A stretch of 64,000 bases of DNA, taken from NCBI GenBank assembly GCA_020205615.1, contig CM035160.1:124835605-124899604 (forward strand), read 5' to 3'. The stretch comes from Panax quinquefolius. Its lineage: Eukaryota > Streptophyta > Magnoliopsida > Apiales > Araliaceae. Positions within the stretch are counted from its first letter, which is position 1. Each line of letters starts with the position of its first letter. Positions 47,493-58,965 of the stretch are shown here, in pieces. A program made the position numbers and the translations under genes. A model generated the notes under the pieces. That model was not told the origin of the DNA. It searched no databases and was given only the letters and a program-made list of their open reading frames with translations.

Positions 47493-48326
47493 CTAGGATG
47501 GTATTAAATAGTGTGGTCGTAATCTTTTCAACAACTCAAGCCAACGTCGTTCTTGCATGTTGAGTTCCTTTTGCGTGAAGAAATATTTGAGGCTTTTATG
47601 GTCCGAATATATCTCCACTTTCTCCCCATATAGATAGTGCCTCCGGATCTTTAAGCGAAAATGATCGGCCGCTAACTCTAGATCATGAGTAGGATAATTC
47701 CTCTCATACTCTTTAAGTTGTCGCGAGGCATAGGCTATGACTTTCCCACGTTGCATGAGAACACATCCTAACCCTTTGCCCAAAGAATCGCTGTAGATAA
47801 CAAATCCATCCGAACCAGATGGTATTGTTAGAACAAGTGCCGAAATGAGTCTCCTTTTGAGCTCTTGGAAACTCTTCTCGCGTTCCTCGTTCCATACAAA
47901 TTTTATATCTTTCCGAGTCAGCTGAGTTAATGGAGTAGCAATTCGAGAAAATCCTTCCACGAATCTCCGATAATAACCAGCTAAGCCCAGAAAGCTACGT
48001 ACTTCGGTCACCGACTTCGGTTCCTCCCAACTTTGTATTGCTTCAATCTTTGCCGGGTTCATGGATACTCCATGTTTCGACACCACGCGCCCAAGGAATG
48101 CTACTTCCTCAAGCCAGAACTCGCATTTCTTCAACTTGGCATAAAGCTTGTTTTCACGAAGCCTTTGGAGTACTAGCTTCAAATGGTGCTCATGATCTTC
48201 ACGGCTTTTGGAATATATGAGGATGTCATCAATAAAGACAACAACGAATTGATCCAAATATTCCTTGAATACTCGATTCATCATATCCATGAAAGCCGCA
48301 GGAGCATTAGTCAGTCCGAAAGACAA
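47493..48326 (-). pseudogene. pol: C2 reverse transcriptase (palm to connection) and RNase H, open for 277 codons
   Basis: [20 protein letters not shown], then catalytic [15 protein letters not shown] (FIDD in place of YVDD), [40 protein letters not shown], connection and RNase H with first Asp in [17 protein letters not shown], then [20 protein letters not shown] (Glu in ELAA) and [13 protein letters not shown] (second Asp). Ends in the hinge [11 protein letters not shown], where a frameshift near 47530 follows. It is the best-preserved catalytic stretch of pol in the window. Confidence 0.88.
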
Positions 48327-48380
48327 GACTAAGAATTCATAATGCCCGTACCGAGTTCTGAAGGCAATCTTTGGAATATC

Positions 48381-48780
48381 CTAAGTTCTAATCTTCAGCT
48401 GATGATATCCAGAATGAAAATCAATTTTTAAAAAGAATTGTGCTCCTTGCAACTGGTCAAATAAGTCATCAATACGAGGTAGAGGATACCTATTCTTGAT
48501 AGTGACATGGTTCAATTCCCGATAGTCAATACAAAGTCGCATACTCCCGTCTTCTTTCTTTACAAATAAAACAGGAGCACCCCAAGGAGATGTCTTTAGG
48601 GCCAATGAAACCGATGTCCAACAACTCTCGTAGTTGGACCATTAACTCAAGTTCAATAGGAGCCATTCGATATGGGGTTTTAGAAATGGGCTTTGTACCA
48701 GTTCAAGATCAATAAAGAATTTAACTTCACGTTCGGGGTAGACCGGAAGTTCTTCAGAAATACGTCAGAAAGTCAATAAC
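48381..48780 (-). pseudogene. pol: C2 reverse transcriptase N-terminal part
   Basis: The frame 48605-48381 reads [60 protein letters not shown] and YHQLKIRT, then a stop and shift near 48380. The next residues ([14 protein letters not shown]) are in another frame before 48326. Fingers upstream (about 48780-48610) show KPISKTPYRMAPIELE-type residues. Together with 47493-48326 it would make a full domain. Confidence 0.85.
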
Positions 48781-48810
48781 AACAGAATATTATTCAAATT
48801 TGACGTGTCT

Positions 48811-49372
48811 TTATTCAAATCCATAACATGGGCTAAGAAAGTTTGACATCCGCTTTTTTAATAAACGAATAGCTTTATGATTAGATATGATGTTGATTGA
48901 TTTTAATGGTTTAGTTGCTTGAATTGAACAACAGTTGGTTAGAATATGAAAACTAACAACCTTACGAAAACAATCAATTTTGGCATGATGAGTAGTTAAC
49001 CAATAAATCCCTAAAATCACATCAAAAGCAAGTATCTTTAAAGAGATAAGGTCAATAGGTAAGGTCATGGTGCCAACTTGAATCAAACAAGATTTATAAA
49101 CAAATGGATGTGATGAAAGTTTCTCCTAACGGAGTTTCCACAGATAGTCAAAGTCTAATTTTTCCGAGTCAAATTTAAACGTTGAGCACAAGTAGAGAGA
49201 TAAATGAATGGGTAGCACCAGTATCTAATAAAGTATAAACTTCACAAGAATTTATGATTAGCTTACCCGTGATCACCTCGTTTGGGTTTCTCGCATTTTG
49301 ACCAGTCACAACAAACGCTCTTCTAGGAACCGTTGACTTTGACTTTTCTGGGATAATCTTTGGAGTCACCAT
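48811..49372 (-). pseudogene. pol: C2 protease
   Basis: The frame 49372-49175 has RRAFVVTGQNARNPNEVITG and YTLLDTGATHSFIS, the retropepsin active site Asp-Thr-Gly. The frame 49086-48811 continues with LISLKILAFDVILGIYWLTT, where the family reads GMDWL, and FRKVVSFHI. A frameshift separates the two. The site is intact here but mutated in C1. Confidence 0.82.
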
Positions 49373-49399
49373 CCCCGCTGAACTAGGTTTTGCTATCGT

Positions 49400-50437
49400 A
49401 TAATCCCGAGCAATATGTCCTTCCTTTCCACAATTATAGCATACCTTGAACTGTTATGGGCAGTTTGGACTGATATGTCCCTCTTTTCCGCATTTTTAGC
49501 ATACGACCGGTGGTCGTTCCCCTCCCTTGGAACCAGTTGCTGCTGGTGCTGCCATTTTCATATTGTCGTTGTTGAATCTCCTCTTTTTAAAATCTCTTCC
49601 CGATTCGCTTATTCTATTCTCATGGCCATGATTACCACCAGAGTGGTTACCATTTTTGTTCGTCTTTTTCTTTCTCCGCTGGTTATCGTTGTTTTGTTGA
49701 CTGCCATCTCCGGTATGATCATGGTTGTGGTCCTCAGGTGACCGTACTCGTTATTTTGCTCTAATAATTGGGCCTCATTTACAACATCCGAATAGAGAAA
49801 ATTTATGAGAAATGAGATCTTGACGTATGCCGGGTTTCAAACCTCTAAGAAATATCCGCGTCATACGTTCCTCATTCTCCACCAAATGAGTTGCAGAAAC
49901 TGGATAACTCGCAAACTTTGCCTCGCATCGAGACATCGTCATGTTATTTTGCTCTAATCGATGAACTCCACTTCCTTCATACGACGAACACTTTCGTGAA
50001 AGTATTTGTCATTAAATAGTTTCAAATGTCTCCCAAGACATGCCGAAAGCATTTGGATGGGTACGCTTCACAAACTTTCACCGAAGAGTCCATACTCGCC
50101 ACGGAACATAAAGGTGGCGAATGGAACTTCTTCCTCGTGCATCCCAAGACATCGAATATCTTGGTAATTTGTTTGACCCTTGTTTTCGCACATGATCGGA
50201 TCGCTTTCCTTAAAATATCTTGGAAATTTGACAACCCGTGAATTACTATCATTTCTTTATGTATTTTGAACACGAAGTCTCCTCGTCCGATTTTACGCAT
50301 CGCAAAAAGCTTCTAAACATCCCCTCGCTCATCGGCTTTCGATTGGTGTTGTTTCATGGAGGAACATTCGCGACTGTATACGTTCTGAGGCTCTACTTGG
50401 CCTCATTTACTCCATCGTTAATATTCTTAGTCGACAT
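49400..50437 (-). pseudogene. gag: C2 gag
   Basis: The start at 50437 reads MSTKNINDGVNEAK, then a stop. Capsid pieces: VKQITKIFDVLGC (50193-50150, within the 92-codon frame 50300-50022), LNDKYFHESVRRM (about 50010-49970), MTRIFLRGLKPGIRQDLIS (about 49870-49805). Two zinc knuckles close to 49500-49420 are damaged: the first as CxKCGKEGHISPNC with a stop codon, the second as CYNCGKEGHIARD. Much like C1 gag but with different breaks. Confidence 0.75.
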
Positions 50438-50589
50438 TTCAAACACCGTCATAAAATAAGGGTTAATTAACTATCATATTGACCAACTAACAAATATTTT
50501 GACACACACAGTGAAGGATTTACCTCCTCCTCCTAGTTCTATTCTAGATCTCCGCATGAGAGATCATATCCCTAAGCGCGATAAAACCT
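50438..50589 (-). other. C2 leader and damaged primer-binding site
   Basis: CCCTAAGCGCGATAAAACC at 50570-50588 is the inverse of a degraded TTGGTATCGAGCTTAGGG (intact in C1 at 19364). The LTR terminal ~20 bases next to it seem altered or lost compared with the 3' LTR start, so the LTR border is approximate. Confidence 0.55.
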
Positions 50590-53157
50590 TAATACATCAC
50601 CCTCGAGTTCAATACATGGTACGTAAATAACTACAACTTTATTATTACAACAAGAAATCTGTGAGTTTGAATACAAATATTATCTTTAGATAATATCTAT
50701 ACTCAAATAAATCCTCATCACATTTATTGATACATTATTTTACAAAATGGTGAGGACTACTAAACAACTCTCTCTGTAACCTTCATTCCATACCCCCTAC
50801 TGCATCAATATATTCTCGCCTCCTAAGAAGAAAAATGGAACAAAAGGAAAAAGGTGAGCTCAACTAGCCCAAGAAAGAATATTATGACTAAGATAATATA
50901 CAACAAATTATCGTTAGTCTTCAACAGGAAAATCTAATAGAATCAATAGACAATAAGTTTTAAATCAATATTCGCAATGCGAAAATAATAATTCATTAGA
51001 AGAGTTAAGTAGAGAATGCAAACTACTATCTTCTATGTATGAATTTAAAAGTTCATCGCCTATCTTTTCCCTATAACATCAATCAATATATATCCGGAAT
51101 CAAATATTCATCTTTGCACTACGTGCCAAAGATATTCATCGATTGGGTCATGTTCATCTAAACACTGCTCATCTTGCACCACGGCCAAAGATATTTATCA
51201 GAAATCATTCATCTTTGCACTGAGCCAAAGATATTCAATAATATCATCATTTAAGACCGAGGATGATGAAAAATATTTTTAAAGAACGAATCCAGTGAAA
51301 CAAAATGACAAAGATTAAGGATTAAGGATTCGTACTTTCCATGTCCAAAAATACCTCAAAAATAATCATAGTGGTGTAAAATTCAAGAATGATCAAAACA
51401 TGGATACAATCGAGCTAGTATCCGAATAGATATTTTGGACTTAAAAGGAAAATTTTCATTTTTCGATGAATAAAGGTCAGATTTGTGAATAGTACCAGTA
51501 CACGTGAATAGTCACAGTATACGTGAATAAGAACTCCCGACAATAAAAGTTCCAAATTTGATTAAAAGTTCAGATCAATATTTTGGCATAATGATATTAG
51601 AATAAATAATATCATTAAAAATAATATCCCTTACCTCGAAAGATCAAGATTTCTAAATTAAACACAGGATATAAATTTATAACTTGAACTTGCACCGTAT
51701 AGCAATACTCAAAGTATACTCAAAATACTCACAAGAATACGCTCGATAATATAGAGAGAGAAAACTTCAATTTCTGGTGTGATTTTCAATTCTAACCTAA
51801 GCACCCTATTTATAGGAAAATGCTTAAAACACCAAAGTAAAAAATTTATTAAAATATTAATATTTATATAACAATTCCTACGCCCACTTCTAAGGATCTG
51901 AATTCAGCCACTTCTAACACATGTAAGACCCACAACAATGACAAAAAACGTTTTTGTCATTTTAAATATTTTATACTTCCAAAAATTAATTATTTTAGAA
52001 CTCCGAAACTTCAATAATTCATAATAAATAGCCCTTTTATCAGAAAATTTGAATCTCGCGAGTTTTTATAGGAAATTAAATTCTCTACAACTTTGTAGAA
52101 AAAAGTTTTTCAAATTCAAAAATGTAATGTAAAAATCCACAAACCAGACGATTTTACACGTGCTATAATCAAATTTCACCAAGAAATGGGGTCCAATCAC
52201 ACATAAAACATGCTTTAAATATTTTGGTAACAAAAATACTCCTCCTCCACATATACTCATATATCCCACATTCATTGTAAAATATCACCTATTATTATAT
52301 TATTAAAAATATAATAATATATTTAAATGAATTATTTTATCAGAAAAAGATAAAATTTTAATTTTCAACAATTGTCACATTAAAAAATTTTCTCCATCTA
52401 TATCCACATAAAATCAATATTTTCCTCATCATATAAATCAATAATTAATTATTCACTTAATAATATTACGTAATCACAATAATCGACAACCGATATACTC
52501 ATAGGAAGAGGGCTTTCAATAAGAATTTTTCCTTCATCAAGCCGCAATTAGGTGACCAAACCTCTCCTTAGATAGAATTTTCTAGACATTACCAATAATG
52601 TTATCTAATAATATTATTCAGATAATATGAATTATTGCTTCGATAATAAAAAAATACTGTGTAATGACAATTATTGAAACAACAGAATATAAAATATCAA
52701 CGCAAAGAATTATTAAATCAATAAAATAAAATCGAATGAAAGAATTATCGTAATAATTATTGAGTAGTGCCTTTCACGTAAGAATCAATAATTGGTGCAA
52801 TACCGTGTGCTACGTGTGTTTTAACCAATTTAGTATTTTAACAAGATTAAGCAGAATAACTACATTGTTATTTTTAAACAACTTATTCTTGTCGTTTTCT
52901 TCCTCCAATCGCTTTTCGTTATGGGCTCATATTACATGGTCAGCGCATTCGCATTTAATATTCCTCGATAAAGACGAATATTCCACGACCAAGTGAATAT
53001 TCCCCAACAATAATGAATATTTTATAACCACTTGTTTATTTTGAAATATTTGCGTATTTTACCCATAACTATCCACATTAATCAAATCAACCCTTACTAT
53101 TTAAAAATAATAAATAGAGAAAATTAAATTTCATTAATAATAAGTTGGGGTCTTACA
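50590..53157 (-). repeat. C2 5' LTR
   Basis: About 2.57 kb, collinear with 43363-45933, with stem-loops at 51107-51240 and a TATA box (minus) at 51814-51807. It ends GGGTCTTACA at 53157 before ATTTC. Confidence 0.88.
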
Positions 53158-54958
53158 ATTTCCATTCACAACTATAGTTAATTATAATGTAACTAGTCAT
53201 CATAAGTTCATTTTCTTTGTCTAACTTTGATTATGACTATACTTAGTCAATTTATCACATTCATTGTCACATAAATTACACTTCACAAATAACAAGCTAA
53301 TTATGTATTCAATAATTCAATCCACATGCAATTATGTTATTGACATGATAATAATCTGTTTTAACATCTTACTGTACTTATATAATATTCTTATGTTCAT
53401 TAAATTAGATTAATATCACATTCATGGACTTAAACACTTTAGAATTTTTGTTTCTGAACTTTCTAAGGAGTGGCGTCATGGCGCCATTTGTTGTCTTGAC
53501 TCTTAGTCTTTTCATGTAGGCTGCACACCGCTGACCTAGTCAATGGCGTTAGTGGCGTGGCTTACCGTGATGATGCGACTTTATGCTCAGAATCGCATAT
53601 ATGTGCGCAAGATACCGTATACGTAAATGGCGATTCATAAAAATCGTAGAACATTCCAATTTCTACCAATTTTTCTTATTTCTACACGAATTTAGACTTA
53701 CCCATACACATATAATCACTACATAACCTTCTAGCATGACTTTAACATGTTAAAAGACATAACTAACAGAATTAACACATTTAATTTTACTGTTCTTGAT
53801 GTTCTTGAAGGTTTTGAACATAAATCATGAATTTTAATACTACGGATTCGTTATAACACCGAATCCATTCATTTAAGGTTTGGTCTCTTCGTATCGACAT
53901 GCATAATCAAATAAGAGTATAAGTTTTACAAAATCATTTATGTTTGACACATTAAAATCACGTTTAAGGCCATATGGCCATAACCCAAACTCTGTAAGTT
54001 TGGAACAACATATACGACATGTTTTATGATACTGATGATATGATCTACGTAATATATATAATCAAATACAATTTGATAACATTTAACACATATATAAACT
54101 TATATCATATTCTTTCCCAATTACAGAGATTTACAGAAAACTTGAAAGCCATTTTTCTATGAAAACTTAATGACGTAAAAGAAGAATTTGGGTTTGGAGA
54201 AATTACCCAAAGCTTAGATTAGAAGATATGATCGCTGATGATCCTTTCACAAATACCTGTTGATTACACACTCACAATTCCCTCAATTCTTAATTCTCTC
54301 TCTCTGTGATTGCTTTGTTCTTAGACTTAGAAAAATAGGAAATAAAAGCATACGTAATATAACAAAGGAAAAAGGGAACTGATGCGCATAATGGTCAGTT
54401 AACCCAGTCATGGTTAACTGCTAATAACTCCCACTAAGGCCATGTTTGGCTAGACTTAATAGATTTCAAAACCATTTAATTTAATAAGGCTTTATCATAT
54501 AGTTTAATTAATGTCACACTCCTTGATAAAATAAATCAATATTTTATTTAATTTACTTTAAATAAAATATAATAAATTCTCATAAATTCACATAGTCACA
54601 TAATTAAATTTCTCATTAATAAATAATGTCAAATTATTAACTCTCTAATTAATAATTAAATTAATTAAAATACATTAGGCTTATTTAGTATTTCTTTTAA
54701 TACAATAAGCTCACATATTTACATATGTCGAATAATAAAATTCTCTACATTAATTTAATAAATGTAACACATATAATTAAATTAATCAACCATAATTTCA
54801 TCAATTAATTATTTAATCTAATAATTAAATCATCAAAAATATTTATTTACTTCAATAAATATTAAAATTAAATTACAAAAATCTCGTTCGTCACATCTTT
54901 CCCCCCTTAAAAGGATTCTGTCCCCAGAATCACGACTCAATAAGTTCGACTCGTTACA

Positions 54959-57781
54959 TATTATACGTATTAAATATGAGTATTATATTACGAGCATAGT
55001 ATGAAGAATAGTATGACGTATAATACGATTATTATATGAGTATTAGACGAGGAGAATACGTGAGTTATACACATAGAATACGAGACATATTAATGGAGTA
55101 TTAGTTAAGGGTTTGGTATAATTCAATTGGACATAAACCGATAGCAAGCCCAACAAATTATATAAGCAAGTCCAAGTCAAGGCCCAATACTAATTATGTC
55201 AAGCCCAATTCAAAAAATAAACCGCGAGTCGAACCGATGGGTCATGGGATGGGTAAACCTATGGGGCAACCCATGGGATGAACCAAAGGAGAGTGGGTCG
55301 GCCACTTGATGGCCATGTAAAGTGCCAAACTTGATCACCAAGTACTTTACTTGGTGATAAAGTAGGGAATAGTAAGGAGGTGGAAATTGGGCCATTTTGC
55401 CCTCATTTTAGTTTCCTATAAATACAAGGCTTAGGTTGGTTATTTTGTTGTTTTACAAAGCTTGTCCAACTATATTGAGAGAGAGAAAGAGCTAGAAACA
55501 TATAATCATTCTACTTCCAAGCAAACCAATAGACGTTTATCAAGAACATTAATTTCCTCAAAGGTAAATTCTCATAAACCATAATCTTCATCTTTTTCGA
55601 TTTCTTTCTCGTAGAAGAATCGTAGATTGGTGGAGCATATTTATTGAGGAGATATAAGGATGTCTATTAATGATCAAATCATTGATAGGTCATGACCAAA
55701 TAAAAATCGTAAGTATTTACGTGAGTTAAAACCGTAAAAAGTCTTGAACGTTAACTTAGTTATGAATGAACGTTTTGAAAACCGTTATAGCTAAGGAATG
55801 TGCCTATTGTTTGGTTAGGATGACTATAATGAATCACTGGAGTTTTCCATTTGATTTGGCTTATAGAACACGAGTAACGAAGTTATGGCGAATTTTGCGA
55901 AAATAGACGTTAAACGTCGAAAACGTAAAAAGCCCGGATTAAAGGTCAAAAGTTGTTGTGTGAATTAAAAATGATGGTTTCCAATGTCAACACGTGAGAT
56001 AAGGTAATTAAGATTCGTTAGCGAAAGAATCGTCGCATTCCGACTTATAACGAAGAAAACGAGTATTGAACGGTCGAAAACGTTAAACGAACGCTTAAAA
56101 ATGAACTCAAAGGTGAATTCCGAGTTAACGGATTCTAAAATGTGAAATTCTTATATGAACATGTAAAGGATGTAATTTGTGAGTTGTAGGCTTTCGAATG
56201 GGTCAATTCGGATATAAAACGAACAAATTAGGAAGCCAAGAGTTTCGTTAAAAAAGTGGACTGTTTTGGCCAACAGACTGGTGCACATCAGACTTGCAAT
56301 AGCGCCAAAACCAAGATAAAGTGGTCGCATTGCCATAAGTTTGCTGCTGATTCCGACGAGTACCTCGCTAACTCGCAAAACGCAACGCCACTAGAATAAA
56401 TAAGGAGGATGTCGCCATCGCAAATCAAGAGAGAGGAAAATGTTGTCCAAGTTAAGTTTTGTTCCATTTGAATGTAGACTTAAGGTAAGACGTTGAAGGT
56501 ACTTAATGTACATAATAAGACTGACTTAAATCACTTATAAGGTGATAATGTTAGACGATTTAGTAAGGTTTAATAGAAATTAAACAGAGAACGCGAGAAC
56601 GTAATAAGTAATTTGTAATTGACGTTCAACGTTGATACTTAACCAATAATGATCGAATGTCGGTTAGTAACTTAAAAACATTAACGAACCGTGATGAAGT
56701 AAAGAAAGTCAAATCGACTTTAATAACGAATTTAATTCAAATAAGACATAGAAGAGAAAGAAGTTGGTTAGAACCGTAAAGTTAGTTTGTTTGATAACTA
56801 ATTACAGTGTGCTATGTGAATGTATCATGTAGATCCTGTAAAAACTGAGAATAGTTGAATTATTTATTCGAAGATGCTTGAAGGCAAGTCTTTCTTAACG
56901 CTTGCCTAACCTTCGTGTTAGTCAAGTTTTATGTGATGCATGTTATACAATGCATGAATAGAATTAAAGAAAGAGTTGATGCCTGTTTTAACTTGGCTAG
57001 ATAAGTATTGAAGAATTGACTGATTTGTTTACAAGTCTTTCGATATAGAACTGTTAACGCTATCCTATGCCAAGTATTTGGTACGGAAGAGAAGGTAAGT
57101 TTGTCTATGTACAAACAAAAGTATTTTTCATCGATTATTTGATGGGCACGCGAGGTTGCCAAATGTTGAACGTAAATACGTTTAACGTAAGAGTGTTGAT
57201 CAACATAGAGTATAATAGGCTGATCACCTAGAAGTTCTCGTAAGTAAAGACGGATGGATGGCCTTAGTGTCGGATATCCTTTTCAAGTATGAAAATGAAA
57301 AGAGTATGTTTATGGTCTACTAGCTGGTTCATCATTCCTAAGCTATTATATATATACTTTGGAATTGTTGTTATGACATGAGAAGTACTAGTCAAATATT
57401 TCATAGTGCTTCGTAGATAATTGTTCAGATATGGAAATAAAGCATGTAATTGTTAATGTGATATTCATATGATTCTTTGTTAAGACTTGTTGAGCTAGTT
57501 ATGCTCATTCTTGCTTGAACCATATGTTTGCAGCTAAAGCCGAACGAATTGAGAGTTCTAAGAGAGATAAAGGCAAGGCTAAGATGGACAATTAATCGTC
57601 CTGTAATAGATTAGTGTATTTGGTTGTAATATACTTATGAAGAACAATGAATGTATTCGGTTAATGAACCTGGGAAAGGATTTATTACAAATGTAATACA
57701 AAGATAGTAATTACACTCATTTTGTTGTTATCTCAATGGAATGATTGTATGGATTATAGTATCATGGAGCACCATCTGTCG
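54959..57781 (+). repeat. E 5' LTR, second part
   Basis: It resumes the sequence stopped at 10120. The stretch TATTATACGTATTAAATATGAG matches TATTATACATATGAAATACGAG of the 3' LTR (63935 on). It contains short ATACGA/TATTAT repeats (54964-55090), a TATA box at 55417, a CG/ACGT-rich zone with GACGTT-A-AACGTC (55906-55918), and ends ...CCATCTGTCG. Frames at 55210-57162 show no domain. Total LTR length is about 3.24 kb. Confidence 0.85.
55417..55424 (+). promoter_or_regulatory. TATA box of E 5' LTR
   Basis: TATAAATA in GTTTCCTATAAATACAAGG, followed by GCTTAGGTTGG. The C-family LTR has TTTCCTATAAATAGAGGGCT, so the core promoter is alike in the two families. Confidence 0.7.
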
Positions 57782-57784
57782 GGT

Positions 57785-57797
57785 TGGTATCAAAGCA
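57785..57797 (+). other. E primer-binding site
   Basis: TGGTATCAAAGCA is the initiator-Met tRNA complement with one change (TGGTATCAGAGC). Next comes TTAGGTTATAAAACTTAAGG, then 13 Gs (57816-57828), then AACCTTAGG, the degraded version of the leader motif of A and B. The G run has no equal in A or B. Confidence 0.82.
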
Positions 57798-58028
57798 TTA
57801 GGTTATAAAACTTAAGGGGGGGGGGGGGAGAACCTTAGGCTAATAACCTCGTTAGGAAAGGAAGAGTTCGAAGAAAGTTAACTCGAGTCAAATGAGTTAA
57901 TAAGGTTTTGAGGAAACTCAGTACCGAAAGATTTAAAAGATGAAAAGTAACCCTAAATGGATTAAATGTGATTTGTGCTTATATTATTGTGTATTATGTA
58001 CTAATCAATTTGTTATGTGTTATTGTAG
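57798..58028 (+). other. E leader
   Basis: About 230 bases with the G run and AACCTTAGG, then AT-rich sequence. No gene seen. Confidence 0.6.
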
Positions 58029-58594
58029 ATGTCGGTCGATAGCTTGATGTATAGGGATATACATGTGATCATCGGGGAGTGCGTGAACCGAGTTGAACAG
58101 ACATACCTGTAGTGATTCTAAAAGAGTCAGAGCTCGAGGAATATTACTTGGAGGAGGACTATTATGAGGAAACAATGGAAATAACATCATATATGAATAT
58201 GATGATAGATGTGGAGGATGACATGGAGGTGACATCGATTAATACGGTGATGACTGCCCTAGAGTCAACACCTACAAAGACTATGAGGGCAATGTACCTC
58301 TCAGTGCTTGACCGTAACGTGCAACTGCACAATATGGTGCAACACCAAAAGGAAGAGATCAGTGATCTCTATGGAGCGAAGGAGTCTGCAGAGTCAAACT
58401 ATGAGATAGAGCATGATGAGAAAGTGCCCATGACTGATAAGGCTAGGGACTATAAGAATGAGGTCGTAGAACTTCATGAGAAACTTGCTGAAAAAGACCA
58501 GAAGATAGCACAAATGTCATATATAAATGACAGTGCGCACGGGGATTTCAAGCTTAAGATAGCTTGTTATTCTATTAAGTCGGGACAGACTTGA
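58029..58594 (+). pseudogene. E accessory ORF: acidic/coiled-coil protein upstream of gag
   Basis: ATG at 58029 opens MSVDSLMYRDIHVI and meets TAG at 58110. A second frame, open from 58112 to 58594, continues with an acidic stretch (ELEEYYLEEDYYEETMEI), MRAMYLSVLDRNVQLHNMVQ, and a coiled-coil-like end (KNEVVELHEKLAEKDQKIAQ). Order and motifs match the B accessory ORF (RDIHV; MY..L.DRNV.L...V; then heptads). It stands between primer site and gag, separate from gag. Function unknown; I know no such ORF in well-studied Tekay elements. Confidence 0.7.
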
Positions 58595-58965
58595 CATACT
58601 ATAAGTCGAGATATTGTGTCGATTCTAGCGAACGAGAAGCATGAGAATGCTGTTAGGCAATATTAGGAGTTAGTATGGTACATACTTTTGTGTAGTGACG
58701 TAAAACCCTCTTCTGTATAATTAAAGGGTAGTTTTTTTGTAAATCCCAATTTTTGTAAAAGTCAATCGTGGGATATATATGTAATAGCTTTTGGGCTATA
58801 GAAAGCAACTTGTAAATAATTCTGATCTATAAAGAAGCATTTTAATATAAGGAAGTTTTTATTTTAATTTGCTTTGTTGTATGAAGTTATTATTCAGGTT
58901 GTTTAACGACTAATAACGTAAGTAAGCAAATAAGTAATAATGGAACTTTATTTATTTAATCGTAA
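58595..58965 (+). other. E spacer between accessory ORF and gag
   Basis: About 370 bases, partly T-rich (58730-58870). I see no further reading frame or clear structure. Confidence 0.5.

Larger units (their letters stand above)
43363..53157 (-). mobile_element. Element C2: chromovirus inserted in the B 5' LTR
   Basis: Limits TGTGACGCCCCC (43363) and GGGTCTTACA (53157), with target duplication ATTTC at 43358-43362 and 53158-53162. LTRs are 43363-45933 and about 50590-53157. The minus-strand interior has gag (about 50437-49400), protease, reverse transcriptase, RNase H, integrase and chromodomain (ending 46017). It is the same family as C1 but keeps reverse transcriptase and RNase H, so C2 shows what C1 has lost. 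Confidence 0.92.
10121..54958 (-). mobile_element. Element B: Tekay-like chromovirus carrying three nested insertions
   Basis: Minus-strand order: 5' LTR (54958-42332, split by C2), primer site (42328-42317), leader, accessory ORF (42112-27276, split by A2), gag (26986-16404, split by C1), pol (about 16640-13046), polypurine tract (13017-12981), 3' LTR (12980-10121). Target duplication TATTA at 10116-10120 and 54959-54963. Removing inserts gives LTRs of about 2.83-2.86 kb and a 5.8 kb interior. The gag start is MPPRRR. Stops are scattered through gag and pol, so it is inactive. Confidence 0.9.
42332..54958 (-). repeat. B 5' LTR, split by element C2
   Basis: The two parts 42332-43362 and 53163-54958 together match the 3' LTR 10121-12980. 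The outer end CTCGTTACA (54958) is followed by target duplication TATTA. The inner-end polypurine/hairpin block (54896-54931) lies inside the LTR here too, showing that it belongs to the LTR and not to a second element. Confidence 0.9.

Noticed and set aside
54896..54958. Sign of a second B element joined in tandem (polypurine block right of the LTR)
   Set aside because: The block lies inside the LTR: the same block is inside the other LTR, and TATTA flanks the outer end at 54958.
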